From Chitinophagales bacterium (GTDB taxonomy: Bacteria; Bacteroidota; Bacteroidia; Chitinophagales; S012-47), in assembly GCA_026981615.1 (NCBI GenBank), contig JALSIH010000210.1, forward strand, positions 1 through 40,223: a stretch of 40,223 nt of DNA, given 5' to 3'. How positions within the stretch are numbered: the first letter of the stretch is position 1; each line of letters begins with the position of its first letter. The notes under the pieces were generated by a model. That model was not told the DNA's origin. It was given only the letters and a program-made list of their open reading frames with translations, and did no database searches. Shown piece after piece: positions 7,316 through 15,666 of this stretch. The translations under genes were made by a program, and so were the position numbers.

Positions 7316-7966
7316 ATGGAGAAGAAAAATATAGCATCGCTGAGAAAAGACTATCACCGGCACCGGCTTGACGATTCGGCTGTAGCCGGCAATCCGTTTC
7401 GCCAGTTTTCCCTTTGGTTTGATGAGGTGGCCAAAACACCCATCGGAGAGGTGAATGCCATGAACCTGAGTACGGCCGGCCGGGACGGAAAGGTGAGCAG
7501 CCGCATGATGTTGTTGAAATCATTTGACGAGGAGGGGTTTGTGTTTTTTACCAATTATCGCTCGGAGAAAGGCAGGGACCTGGAAGAGAATCCGTATGCC
7601 GGCATCAATTTCTTTTGGTTTACGAAAGAACGGCAGGTACGAATTTCCGGTCCGGTGCATAAAATTCCGGAGCAGGACTCGGAAGCTTATTTTCACTCCC
7701 GGCCCCGGGGCAGTCAGTTGGCCGCCCTGGTTTCGGAATGGCAAAGTGCCCCTGCCGGGGGGCGGGATGAGATGGAAGAGAAATACCGGGAGCTGGAGAA
7801 AAAATACGAAGGGAAAAACATCCCCCGGCCGAAATACTGGGGCGGATACCTATTGGTTCCCGAGTTGTTTGAGTTTTGGCAGGGGCGCCCCAACCGCCTT
7901 CACGACCGCATTCTCTATCGCAGGCTGGAGCGCGGGCAATGGGACATCAGCCGTCTTTATCCCTGA
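7316..7966 (+). CDS. pdxH: pyridoxamine/pyridoxine 5'-phosphate oxidase
   Basis: This 216-aa protein has the normal PdxH length. The FMN-dependent enzyme oxidises pyridoxine or pyridoxamine 5'-phosphate to pyridoxal 5'-phosphate in the cytoplasm, the last step of vitamin B6 salvage and synthesis. Visible signatures are the N-terminal RKDY...NPF-QF-W segment, SSRMMLLKSFDEEGFVFFTN, the FMN/substrate region NFFWFTKERQVRISG, SEAYFHSRPRGSQLAALVS-Q and the C-terminal hallmark WGGYLLVPELFEFWQG followed by RPNRLHDR. It stands alone on its strand, between the MiaE-like gene (divergent) and the UpxY-like gene (convergent, 10-nt overlap of 3' ends). Confidence 0.97.
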   Translation: MEKKNIASLRKDYHRHRLDDSAVAGNPFRQFSLWFDEVAKTPIGEVNAMNLSTAGRDGKVSSRMMLLKSFDEEGFVFFTNYRSEKGRDLEENPYAGINFFWFTKERQVRISGPVHKIPEQDSEAYFHSRPRGSQLAALVSEWQSAPAGGRDEMEEKYRELEKKYEGKNIPRPKYWGGYLLVPELFEFWQGRPNRLHDRILYRRLERGQWDISRLYP

Positions 7967-8493
7967 GAGGAAGGCTCTACAGGGCTTATTTTTTCAATTT
8001 GGTGGGCCGAAACGCTGGCCACTACAGATTGCTCAATGCCCTTCAGGCGGAGAAGCAGTTTCCTTTTCCCCTGAATTTCCATGAGTTCGCCTTCTATGTC
8101 TTTCAACGGTCCGGCTGTAATGCGGATCAGATCGCCTTTTTTTAAATCAAGGGGCAGGACTTCCAGCGGCACCTCATTGCGGAGCAGTGCGCGTATATCT
8201 TCGATCTGCTTTTCCGATATCTCGGCCGGCTGCCCGAGGTAGTAGATAAATCGCAGAATGCCCGGCACCTGCAAAACGCGGCTTTGCTCTGCGGGTTTCA
8301 CTTTTACAAAGATATAGGAGCGAAAAAGGGCCTCTTCCACCCATTTTTTGCGATCGCTCCATTGCTTTAAAACGCGCTGTGTGGGCAGAAAGGCTTCGAT
8401 CTCCCACCTTTGCAGCCTTTCGTTTACTTTTTTTTCGGCTCGTGGTGCGGTATAACAAACCAACCAGCGGGACTTGTTTTTTATTGTTTTCAT
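7957..8493 (-). CDS. UpxY/NusG-family transcription antiterminator
   Basis: This is a 178-aa protein. Residues about 8-105 form a NusG N-terminal (NGN) domain: WLVCYTAPRAEKKVNERL, EAFLPTQRVLKQWSDRKK, ALFRSYIFVKV and VPGILRFIYYLG. Residues about 117-150 form a KOW motif (KKGDLIRITAGPLKDIEGEL). Specialised NusG paralogues of this shape in Bacteroidota (UpxY) bind RNA polymerase and prevent early termination within long capsule or polysaccharide operons. No polysaccharide cluster lies next to it here; it is the last gene of the gmk-apaG-upxY run and ends within the convergent pdxH. It lacks the extra features of general NusG, so a specialised role is likely, but its target is unknown. Confidence 0.85.
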   Translation of the reverse strand: MKTIKNKSRWLVCYTAPRAEKKVNERLQRWEIEAFLPTQRVLKQWSDRKKWVEEALFRSYIFVKVKPAEQSRVLQVPGILRFIYYLGQPAEISEKQIEDIRALLRNEVPLEVLPLDLKKGDLIRITAGPLKDIEGELMEIQGKRKLLLRLKGIEQSVVASVSAHQIEKISPVEPSSQG

Positions 8494-8529
8494 GGGTGGC
8501 CTTCGGGGGATAACCGGGTGCTAATTGTA

Positions 8530-8916
8530 CTAATTAAGTTTTTCCGGAGCAAGCAGGCGAAATTCCGGAATTTTGACCTTAAAACGATCTCCGCTGAGCT
8601 CGCGCTCCATCGTAAAGGTACCGTACATCTTGCCCATTTCCGATCGCAGGTGACATCCCGAAACATACTGATGCTTCTGCCCGGGCTCGATCACCGGCTG
8701 TTTGCCCACAACGCCTTCCCCGTAAATTTCCCGTTTGCCTCCGTTGGAGTCGATGATGTGCCAGTGGCGACTGAGCAGGCGGATGGTCTGATTGCTTTGA
8801 TTTTCGATGGTGATGCGATAGGCAAACATGAATTCATTGCTCAGCGGCTTGGAATATTCCGGCTGATAGTAGGTCTCTACACTGATTTTAATGCCTTCTG
8901 TTGTTTTGGTTACCAC
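8530..8916 (-). CDS. apaG: ApaG domain protein
   Basis: This 128-aa protein has the family's usual length. It is a single fibronectin-III-like beta-sandwich: GIKISVETYYQPEYS, FAYRITIENQSNQTIRLLSR, HWHIIDSNG, and the Gly-rich EIYGEGVVGKQPVIEPGQ followed by YVSGCHLRSEMGKMYGTF, the last being the most conserved ApaG segment. ApaG is linked to Co2+/Mg2+ homeostasis in enterobacteria, and the same domain occurs in eukaryotic F-box proteins; its molecular activity is unclear. It sits 45 nt after gmk and 36 nt before the UpxY-like gene on the same strand. Confidence 0.93.
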   Translation of the reverse strand: MVTKTTEGIKISVETYYQPEYSKPLSNEFMFAYRITIENQSNQTIRLLSRHWHIIDSNGGKREIYGEGVVGKQPVIEPGQKHQYVSGCHLRSEMGKMYGTFTMERELSGDRFKVKIPEFRLLAPEKLN

Positions 8917-8961
8917 TTTGCTTGCATTGCTCTCCGTTAAAATTAGCTGATTTTAAATATT

Positions 8962-9537
8962 TTACAAGGGCCCCGCAGCAATAAATTTTTTCACCCTGTC
9001 GACCAGTTCCTCTCCGGCTCGCTCTATGCGGTCATTTATTATTACCGTATCAAATTGCAGGGCTTTCCCGAGTTCCATTTCTGCCCGTTCCAGGCGTTCT
9101 TTGAGAGTCCGGGCATTTTCCGTGCCCCTTTTTACCAGTCTCTCTTTCAGAACCTCCAGCGAAGGCGGCTTTATGAATACAGCCAGTGCGGCCGGGCCGA
9201 AATATTTTTTAAGCGCCAGCGCGCCCAGCACATCCACATCAAAGACCAGTGTTTTCCCTTCCGCCCAAAGGCGCTCCACTTCTTCTTTCAAGGTGCCGTA
9301 GCAAGTGCCCGGATAGACTTCCTCCCATTCGATAAATGCCTCTTCGGATACTTTCTTTTGAAAGTCTTCGGGGCGCATAAAATGATAATGAACTCCGTCT
9401 TTCTCATGGCTTCTTCGCGGGCGGGTGGTGGCCGAAACCGAAAAGGCCAGATTGGGTACCCGCTCCATGAGGTATCGGATCAGAGTGCTTTTGCCGCCAC
9501 CGGAAGGGGCGGTGAGGATGATTGCTTTTCCCTGCAT
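8962..9537 (-). CDS. gmk: guanylate kinase
   Basis: This 191-aa protein has the typical length. It phosphorylates GMP or dGMP to the diphosphate with ATP in the cytoplasm. The P-loop is APSGGGKST (10-18); the GMP-binding region is SVSATTRPRRSHEKDGVHYHFM (split as SVSATTRPRR, then EKDGVHYHF), followed by FIEWEEVYPGTCYGT and the strand LVFDVDVLGAL. The basic lid segment LVKRGTE is also present. It starts 1 nt after the stop of the ABC permease gene. In many bacteria gmk directly follows yicC; here an ABC exporter pair separates them on the same strand. Confidence 0.97.
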   Translation of the reverse strand: MQGKAIILTAPSGGGKSTLIRYLMERVPNLAFSVSATTRPRRSHEKDGVHYHFMRPEDFQKKVSEEAFIEWEEVYPGTCYGTLKEEVERLWAEGKTLVFDVDVLGALALKKYFGPAALAVFIKPPSLEVLKERLVKRGTENARTLKERLERAEMELGKALQFDTVIINDRIERAGEELVDRVKKFIAAGPL

Positions 9538-9538
9538 A

Positions 9539-10303
9539 TTATTCCCATTTGAAAGTCAGCAATGCGATGCTCAGCGCTCCGGCCAAATAGGCCGAGAGCA
9601 CTGCCACATCAATCCAGGCGCTGCCGGTTTGCCACTGGTAGTGAAGCGTATTTTCAAAATAATCCATATTCCATAGTCGCTGAGTCAGCTCAACGGCATA
9701 GGTGATCGGCAGTATCCGGGCAATGTTTTCGAGCCACGAAGGGAGGTGGAGGGGGATGGCCCCCGAAAGAAAGAGCATGGGGTAGTAAACCAGCTGGCCA
9801 ACCACATTGACCGTACGCATGCCCCGCGAGAAACTGGCGATGAGCAAACCGATGGAGCCGAGGCTCAGAAAAGAGAGCAGCAGGCCCCCGGTAAAAAGTA
9901 AAATATTGCCGTTGAAACTGGCACCATAGAAAAAAATGCCCAGCAACACGAGAATGACCAGACCGAAAAGCAGCATAAGCAGATTGGCCGTGCCGAGACT
10001 CAGGAGGATGGTGATGGGGCTGAGAGGCGCTACGCGAAGCCTTTTCAGAAATTTTGTATTTCTGTATTTGACGATGTAAATGGGAATATTGAAAAAGGAA
10101 ACCCCCGTGGTGATAATGATGATAAATGCGGGGATGTACACGTTGATGGCTCCCTGTTCTACCGCTTCCTTCGAGAGAAATACATGCATCGTAAGGAATA
10201 GAAACATCAGGGGAAAGAAGAGATTGAAAAACACGGCCACCGGTTCGCGCAGGAAAATGCGAAACTCTACGGAGGTCAGCTTCAGATATTGTCGCCACAT
10301 CAT
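9539..10303 (-). CDS. ABC-2 type transporter permease
   Basis: This is a 254-aa membrane protein with about six hydrophobic segments, starting with a short amphipathic region (TSVEFRIFLREPVAVFFNL) typical of ABC-2 permeases. It then shows VYIPAFIIIITTGVSFF, an extended ILLSLGTANLLMLLFGLVIL segment, LLSFLSLGSIGLLIASFSR and LVYYPMLFLSGAIPLHLPSW, where the late FLSG-xP motif is characteristic of this family. The start overlaps the ATPase gene by 4 nt, so the two are translated together and form one exporter, probably as a homodimer of each subunit. The substrate cannot be predicted; relatives export drugs, lipids or polysaccharides. Confidence 0.9.
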   Translation of the reverse strand: MMWRQYLKLTSVEFRIFLREPVAVFFNLFFPLMFLFLTMHVFLSKEAVEQGAINVYIPAFIIIITTGVSFFNIPIYIVKYRNTKFLKRLRVAPLSPITILLSLGTANLLMLLFGLVILVLLGIFFYGASFNGNILLFTGGLLLSFLSLGSIGLLIASFSRGMRTVNVVGQLVYYPMLFLSGAIPLHLPSWLENIARILPITYAVELTQRLWNMDYFENTLHYQWQTGSAWIDVAVLSAYLAGALSIALLTFKWE

Positions 10304-11220
10304 TCTCTTAGTTCTTTTCCGGTCAAAGCAATAAATACATCTTCGAGGCTGGGCTGGTGTATGGTCAGTTCTGTGAAAGCAATTTCATGATCCGCCAATA
10401 AATGGATAAAATCGGCTACCGCCACCACATCCTGCACTTCGATTTCGTAGTGGTGATCATCCTGCCGCACCTTGCGGATAAAGTCTTTTTCTTCAAAGAG
10501 TGACCGGGGTATATCCTCTTCGGCTTTGAAGCTTACCCGGTAATAGGCGTGCACATTGCGGATAAGGCGGGCAGGTGTGTCGAGGGCAATCAATTCTCCA
10601 TGATCGATGATGGCTACCCGGTCGCAGAGGCGTTCGGCCTCTTCCATAAAATGGGTGACCAATACCACGGTTTTTCCCATTTTGCGCACGTTTTCGACCA
10701 GCGACCAGATGATGCGTCTCGCCTGCGGGTCGAGGCCTGTCGTTAGTTCATCAAAGAAAACAATCTCAGGGTCGTTGATAAGTGCCATGGCAATGGAGAG
10801 CCGCTGTTTTTGCCCGCCCGAAAGTTTGTCGTAATAGCTGTTCATCTTCTCTTCCAGCCCGAGTTCTTTTACCAGTGCTTTCCAGGGGATGCTTTTCCGG
10901 TAAAGGGCGGCAAACAATTCGAGCGCCTCGCGGGCTTTGATGCGGTCGGGGAGCTGGCTCTCCTGCAGCTGTATGCCGATTTTTTGTTTCAGGCGGGCCG
11001 CCTCGCGAATGGGGTGGAGCCCGGCTACCCGGATATCGCCCGCATCAAATTCGCGTATGCCTTCCATGCATTCCACCATGCTGGTTTTGCCGGCTCCGTT
11101 GGGTCCCACGATGCCGAAAATTTCCCCTTCCTCCACATCAAAGCTGATCCTTTTGACAGCGGTGAGCTTGCCGTACTTTTTGACAAGATCCCTCACTTCA
11201 ATGACTGCTTTCTTTCCCAT
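10300..11220 (-). CDS. ABC transporter ATP-binding protein (ABC-2 exporter type)
   Basis: This is a 306-aa ATPase. It shows Walker A GPNGAGKTS (about 39-47), a Q-loop QLQESQL, the signature LSGGQKQRLSIAMAL, Walker B EIVFFDE followed by LTTGLDPQARR, and a switch His in VLVTHFMEEAERL. Residues about 225-306 form the C-terminal extension common in DrrA/CcmA-type ATPases. The D-loop region reads FFDELTTGLD, with Glu as the catalytic base. It powers the permease encoded immediately downstream with a 4-nt overlap. Its own start lies 11 nt after the stop of yicC, so it probably shares that transcript. Confidence 0.95.
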   Translation of the reverse strand: MGKKAVIEVRDLVKKYGKLTAVKRISFDVEEGEIFGIVGPNGAGKTSMVECMEGIREFDAGDIRVAGLHPIREAARLKQKIGIQLQESQLPDRIKAREALELFAALYRKSIPWKALVKELGLEEKMNSYYDKLSGGQKQRLSIAMALINDPEIVFFDELTTGLDPQARRIIWSLVENVRKMGKTVVLVTHFMEEAERLCDRVAIIDHGELIALDTPARLIRNVHAYYRVSFKAEEDIPRSLFEEKDFIRKVRQDDHHYEIEVQDVVAVADFIHLLADHEIAFTELTIHQPSLEDVFIALTGKELRE

Positions 11221-11231
11221 CTCTGCCCGCT

Positions 11232-12098
11232 TTATACGATGTTCAGTACTTGTTCTTTCATCTTCTCGAGTTCGTCTTTCATCTGTACCACTTTGCGCTG
11301 TATCGCTGCAAATCCGGCTTTCGACCCGATGGTGTTGATCTCCCTGCCTATTTCCTGAAGGATAAAATTGAGCTGTTTGCCCTTTTCGATTTCGTCTTTG
11401 TCAAGTATCTCGAAGAAATACTTGCAGTGATTTTTCAAACGCACTTTTTCTTCATTGATGTCCATCTTCTCGAGGTAATATAAAATTTCCTCTTCCATTC
11501 TTTTTTCATCAAAGCTGTCTGCCGGCAATTCTTTGAGCAGGTTGTGCAGACGATCGCGCACGTGGACCTTGCGCTCTTCATCGGCCGCTTCGATTTCTTG
11601 AAGGAGTTGCACAATCCGGCCGACTTTCTTTCGCATGTCTTTTTCGGTGGCCTCGCCCTCCTGTTTCCGGAAGACCAGCACTTGCTCAATGGCATCGTTC
11701 AGGGCTTCCGTCAAAAGGGTTTTTTCCTTTTCATCGGCTTCTTCTACTGCCGGTTTGAGAACATCCGGAAACTGAAGGATGGAAGGCAGCAGTGCTGCAT
11801 CGTCATTCAGTTGCTTCTGCAATGATTTAAGCTGTGCATGGTAATCCGAAATCAGCTTGGTATCGATTTTCTGCGTTTTCAGCCCTTCCCCTTCAATATT
11901 TATCACCAGGTCGATTTTTCCTCTGATAAGGGTGCGGGCAAGCATTTGTCTGATTTCAGGCTCGGCATTGCGCAATTCGGCCGGCAGACGGAGATTGAGA
12001 TCGAGATAGCGGCTGTTGAGTGCGCGGAGTTCAATATTCAGCTCTTTGGGGCCGATGGAACGGCCCGATCGGCCGAATCCCGTCATGGAAAGTATCAT
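11232..12098 (-). CDS. YicC/YloC-family endoribonuclease
   Basis: This is a 288-aa protein with the family's normal length. It begins with the diagnostic MILSMTGFGRS, followed by ELRALNSRYLDLNLRLP and the central region RGKIDLVINIEG. The C-terminal part carries the conserved block LNFILQEIGREINTIGSKA, which continues into the final helix. Members are metal-dependent endoribonucleases and affect sRNA and mRNA turnover. Much of the centre is charged coiled coil (about 140-220). It overlaps the DMT transporter gene by 4 nt and precedes the ABC exporter pair by 11 nt. Family assignment is secure; RNA targets are unknown. Confidence 0.94.
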   Translation of the reverse strand: MILSMTGFGRSGRSIGPKELNIELRALNSRYLDLNLRLPAELRNAEPEIRQMLARTLIRGKIDLVINIEGEGLKTQKIDTKLISDYHAQLKSLQKQLNDDAALLPSILQFPDVLKPAVEEADEKEKTLLTEALNDAIEQVLVFRKQEGEATEKDMRKKVGRIVQLLQEIEAADEERKVHVRDRLHNLLKELPADSFDEKRMEEEILYYLEKMDINEEKVRLKNHCKYFFEILDKDEIEKGKQLNFILQEIGREINTIGSKAGFAAIQRKVVQMKDELEKMKEQVLNIV

Positions 12099-13012
12099 GT
12101 TCTTTTCTTTTTATAAAAAAAGCCTGCATTGTTCATTTGCGTGCGGGTAGTTAAAAATACGCCAAGAATGATAAGCATACCGGCAAGCACTTTCAACAGG
12201 GTAAGTGCATCGTTGCCGGCTGCCACCGATACGCCCGTGGCTATCAGCGGCTGAGAGTAGATATATACACTGACGATAGACGGGTTGATCTTCTTAAGTG
12301 CATACATATTGAAAAGGTACGCCATGACCGTGGTGGCCAGTACCACATAGAGGACACTGAACCAGACCAAGGGTGTAAATGACGGCCGGTTGATTTCCAT
12401 CAAATGATCATAGCCGAAAAAGGCCACCGGAACAAGACCGAAGCTGAAAACCATCGACACCACTGTAAGCGGGTGATATTTGTTGGTGAGGGGTTTCATA
12501 ATCACCAGATAAAGAGCATAGGAGCCGGCATTGGCCAGAATCATGAGATCGCCTTTCATGGTTTCCGATCCGAAGTCAAAGTCTTGTCCGAATCCGATCA
12601 GAAGGAAGGCACCGATGGCAGCGAGGGCGATGCCCCCTATCTTGCGCCAGGTGATTTTCTCGCGAATCAACAGATGCGAGAGGATGAGCACGATGATGGG
12701 AACGGTAATCATGATCAGGGAGGCATTGATCTCAGTGGTCTGAGCCAGCCCGTGAAAGAAGAGGAGTTGGTTGATGACAATGCCGAACAATCCGCCAAGC
12801 ATAAAAACGGGAATGTCTTTGCGGTAGATTTTTTCTCTTACGAGCAGCCACCACATCAACCAGAAAATAAGGAGTGCCAGCGATACCCTTATGAGTACAA
12901 ATGAAAAGGGGTCGATAAACCCGGGCAGGGCGATTTTGGCTATCGTATAGTTGAGCCCGTAGATCACATTTGCCGTAATCAGGGCCAAGTGTGCTTTGAG
13001 TTTTGAAGTCAC
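12095..13012 (-). CDS. EamA/DMT-superfamily transporter
   Basis: This is a 305-aa inner-membrane protein with ten hydrophobic segments arranged as two EamA repeats. The first repeat (about 8-140) starts LALITANVIYGLNYTIAK and includes FVLIRVSLALLIFWLM; the second (about 155-290) starts LMILANAGSYALYLVIMK and includes SVLYVVLATTVMAYLFN and a final hydrophobic helix. This is the ten-helix layout of the drug/metabolite transporter superfamily, many members of which export amino acids, nucleosides or other metabolites. The substrate cannot be inferred. It overlaps yicC by 4 nt at its 3' end and follows prfA after 46 nt, so it is likely read through in the same long transcript. Confidence 0.92.
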   Translation of the reverse strand: MTSKLKAHLALITANVIYGLNYTIAKIALPGFIDPFSFVLIRVSLALLIFWLMWWLLVREKIYRKDIPVFMLGGLFGIVINQLLFFHGLAQTTEINASLIMITVPIIVLILSHLLIREKITWRKIGGIALAAIGAFLLIGFGQDFDFGSETMKGDLMILANAGSYALYLVIMKPLTNKYHPLTVVSMVFSFGLVPVAFFGYDHLMEINRPSFTPLVWFSVLYVVLATTVMAYLFNMYALKKINPSIVSVYIYSQPLIATGVSVAAGNDALTLLKVLAGMLIILGVFLTTRTQMNNAGFFYKKKRT

Positions 13013-13058
13013 GCGGCAAAGGTAAGGGAGCGGTATTGAGAACTAAATTATTTGAGGC

Positions 13059-14132
13059 TTAAAGTGTCTGGCCGCTCTTTAGCTTTTCAGTGTTTTCGGC
13101 CAGCTTCAGCTGCTCGATGATTTCCTCCAGTTTGCCGTTCATCACCTCGTCCAGGTTGTAGAGTGTCAGGTTGATGCGGTGGTCGGTCACCCGTCCCTGG
13201 GGGTAATTATACGTTCTGATTTTGGCGGAGCGGTCGCCCGAAGAGACAAGGGTCTTTCGCTCGGCTGCAATGGCTTCCTGCTGTTTTCTGATTTCCTGCT
13301 CATAGATGCGTGCCCGCAGCATTTTCATGGCCTTGTCGTAGTTTTTAAACTGCGATCTTTCGGCCTGGCACTCGGCTACTATGCCCGTGGGCAGGTGTGT
13401 CAGCCTGACGGCCGATTCTGTTTTGTTCACATGCTGCCCTCCTGCTCCGGATGCCCGGTAGGTGTCGCGCCTGATATCGTCTTCTTTGATCTCGATATCC
13501 ACTTCTTCGGCTTCGGGAATGACGGCTACGGTGGCCGCAGAGGTATGCACCCGCCCCTGTGATTCCGTTTTCGGCACACGTTGCACCCGGTGCACCCCCG
13601 ATTCGTATTTCAATGTGCCGTATACCTCGTCTCCCGACACGCTCATGATAATTTCCTTAAAGCCTCCCGAGCTGCCTTCGCTGGCACTGAGTACTTCTGT
13701 TTTCCAGCCCCGGTTTTCGCAGAAACGGGTGTACATATTGTACAGATCACCGGCAAATATGCCGGCCTCATCGCCACCTGTGCCGGCCCTGATTTCGAGC
13801 ATGACGTTTTTGGTGTCATTGGGGTCTTTTGGTATCAGCAACTGCTTGATGCGGGTTTCACTTTCGGTTTTCTGCGTCTCAAGTGCAGCCAGCTCTTCCC
13901 GCGCCATTTCCCGCATCTCCGCATCTTTCTCGGAGTGGAGCAGTTCTTTTGTGTGCTCCAGATTGCTCAGTATGTTTTTGTAGCGTGCAGCCTCGTTTAC
14001 GATTTCTTCCAGGTCCTTGTATTCCTTGCTCAGCTTTTTGTACGCATCCATATCCCGCATCAGCTCGGGGTCCGAAAGCTTGTGTTTCAGGTCTTCAAAT
14101 CGTTCTTTTATGGATTCCAGTTTTTCAAGCAC
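13059..14132 (-). CDS. prfA: peptide chain release factor 1
   Basis: This 357-aa protein has the normal RF1 length. It reads UAA and UAG stop codons on the ribosome and triggers peptide release. The catalytic GGQ loop is in [19 protein letters not shown]. The codon-recognition tripeptide is in [19 protein letters not shown], where the P-x-T motif that marks RF1 (versus SPF in RF2) reads Pro-Lys-Thr. The N-terminal helical domain ([20 protein letters not shown]) and the family block [14 protein letters not shown]-like [16 protein letters not shown] are present. It lies 27 nt after the propeller-like gene on the same strand. Identification is certain; the lysine in P-x-T is a minor variation. 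Confidence 0.97.
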   Translation of the reverse strand: MLEKLESIKERFEDLKHKLSDPELMRDMDAYKKLSKEYKDLEEIVNEAARYKNILSNLEHTKELLHSEKDAEMREMAREELAALETQKTESETRIKQLLIPKDPNDTKNVMLEIRAGTGGDEAGIFAGDLYNMYTRFCENRGWKTEVLSASEGSSGGFKEIIMSVSGDEVYGTLKYESGVHRVQRVPKTESQGRVHTSAATVAVIPEAEEVDIEIKEDDIRRDTYRASGAGGQHVNKTESAVRLTHLPTGIVAECQAERSQFKNYDKAMKMLRARIYEQEIRKQQEAIAAERKTLVSSGDRSAKIRTYNYPQGRVTDHRINLTLYNLDEVMNGKLEEIIEQLKLAENTEKLKSGQTL

Positions 14133-14159
14133 GTTTTCTCTGTTTGTGGCGGTGCAAAG

Positions 14160-14963
14160 TTACCGACCTTTCTCCTGCTTTTTGAAAACGGCAATGCTTT
14201 TGCTCTTGCGGAGATAAAGGAAGGGCGCCTGCCAGAGGGCGTCCTGAAGCTCTTCCGTATCGGGCAGGGCTATTTCCCCGCTAAGGAGTGTCCGGGGGTC
14301 GATGACATGGATTTTCCCTTGCCGGTAATAGAAGATACGGCTGTTGACACATTGCACTTTGTGTATTCCGCTGACGGCAATTTTTCGGTAAAACTGGGCA
14401 TAATTATCAAAGACAAAGAGGCCTTTCACCGAGTCGGCCAGGATGAGGTAATTGTTGCAGGCCAGAAGAAATGCCGGGTTCTCGATGCCGAATTCGGCCG
14501 CAAGGTTTACCGAGATGTTGATTTCAAATCCCCGTGCGTCAATTTTTTTTATTCGTGCCGCCTCGTTGTCGTATATCCAGGTGAGATCGTCCTGGGCGTG
14601 GGCAATGAGGGGCACATCCTGGTAACCCCAGACTGTGAGGTCCATTGTTCCGATGACGGACAAGCTTCGGTCAAGGACTTCGATGATCTGAAAGTCTCGG
14701 TGATATACGAGGATGTTCATGGGGTTGCCCGGGTCAAATGCTGTAATGGGACCGTAGTTCGTATTTGAAAAGAAAAAAAGAAGCTTTCCGTTTCGGTCGT
14801 ATTTTTTGAGCTCGAAAGGAGAAGTGAGTACGTAGAGGTTTTGCAGCCCGTCCACGCGGATATCCCGGGCAGCCAACGGCAGTTCATATTGCAGGCGAAA
14901 GGCAGGCTCCTGCGATTTAAGCAAATTCGCGGAGCTGCAGACCAGCAGAGTCAAGAACAGCAT
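14160..14963 (-). CDS. secreted beta-propeller-like protein of unknown function
   Basis: From the ATG at 14963 this gives 267 aa beginning with a hydrophobic signal-like segment (MLFLTLLVCSSANLL). The rest consists of repeated strand pairs of the type found in beta-propellers: RDIRVDGLQNLYVLTSPFEL, LKKYDRNGKLLFFF, MNILVYHRDFQIIEVLDRS, LTWIYDNEAARIKKIDARG, LILADSVKGLFVFDN and KIHVIDPRTLLSGEI. No catalytic motif was recognised. An earlier in-frame ATG at 15014 would add 17 residues but overlap the lpxH-like gene by 98 nt; the later one overlaps by 47 nt. That overlapping region encodes the conserved C-terminus of the lpxH-like enzyme. It is probably an envelope protein co-transcribed with its neighbours. 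Confidence 0.65.
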   Translation of the reverse strand: MLFLTLLVCSSANLLKSQEPAFRLQYELPLAARDIRVDGLQNLYVLTSPFELKKYDRNGKLLFFFSNTNYGPITAFDPGNPMNILVYHRDFQIIEVLDRSLSVIGTMDLTVWGYQDVPLIAHAQDDLTWIYDNEAARIKKIDARGFEINISVNLAAEFGIENPAFLLACNNYLILADSVKGLFVFDNYAQFYRKIAVSGIHKVQCVNSRIFYYRQGKIHVIDPRTLLSGEIALPDTEELQDALWQAPFLYLRKSKSIAVFKKQEKGR

Positions 14964-15666
14964 AGCTGCGGTGATGGATCCAGTCACCGGTGTTGATATA
15001 GCGGCTTTTTTCATTTAGTTTGATATCAAGCGGCAGATGCCGGTGTCCGAAGATAAAAAAATCAAAATGTTCTTTTTCCAGCACGGAGCGGCAGTACTGT
15101 ACAAGCCGCTCTTTTTGCCCGCCCATGTAGGGCGGAATGCGGCCGCCCTCCGAGAGGCGGCTTTTTCGCGACCAGTATTGTGCGATTCCCATGCCGTACC
15201 AGGGATGCATGAATGCAAATGCGCGCTGGGCCAATTTGTTGGCAAAGAGTTTTTTCAGCATCTTATATGAGCGGTCTCCGGGGCCCAGGCCGTCACCGTG
15301 GCCTATCAGCAGTTTATATCCTTTGCGCTCAAAGGGCAGGGGCTCTTTATGGATTTGCAGCCCCAGTTCATCGCTCAGGTATCCGAACATCCACATATCG
15401 TGATTGCCCGTAAAAAGGTGAACGGGGATGCCGCGGTCTGTCAATTCGGCCAATTTCCCCTGCAGGCGGGCAAAACCTTTTGGAATGACATGGCGAAATT
15501 CGAACCAGAAGTCGAAGATATCGCCCAGTAAAAAGATCTCTTCGGCATCGGTGGAGATCTCTTCGAGCCATCGAACGATCCCTTTTTCCCGTTCAAGGCT
15601 TTGGGCCCGGCCCGGGATGCCCAGATGAAAATCAGAGGCAAAATAGATATGACCTTTGCTGCTCAA
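14917..15666 (-). CDS. lpxH: UDP-2,3-diacylglucosamine diphosphatase (LpxH-like metallophosphatase)
   Basis: This is a 249-aa calcineurin-like phosphoesterase. The metal-binding motifs are all present in order: FASDFHLG (D-x-H), LLGDIFDFW (GD), TGNHDMW (GNHD), GHGDGLGP and the final FGHRHLP (GH-x-H), with YINTGDW near the end as in LpxH-like enzymes. LpxH removes UMP from UDP-2,3-diacylglucosamine in lipid A synthesis at the inner membrane. No ATG or GTG lies near the first motif; the best start is a TTG at 15666 whose last two bases overlap the TGA of the LUD gene (TTGA), the same 4-nt coupling seen elsewhere here with ATGA. The open frame continues upstream of this TTG, but that part is only the antiparallel-free shadow of the LUD gene. 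Confidence 0.88.
   Translation of the reverse strand: MSSKGHIYFASDFHLGIPGRAQSLEREKGIVRWLEEISTDAEEIFLLGDIFDFWFEFRHVIPKGFARLQGKLAELTDRGIPVHLFTGNHDMWMFGYLSDELGLQIHKEPLPFERKGYKLLIGHGDGLGPGDRSYKMLKKLFANKLAQRAFAFMHPWYGMGIAQYWSRKSRLSEGGRIPPYMGGQKERLVQYCRSVLEKEHFDFFIFGHRHLPLDIKLNEKSRYINTGDWIHHRSYAVLDSAGLQLREFA

Noticed and set aside
13581-14768. A 395-codon plus-strand open frame opposite prfA and the propeller-like gene
   Set aside because: It spans two genes and is Phe/Cys-rich, typical of a reverse-strand shadow.
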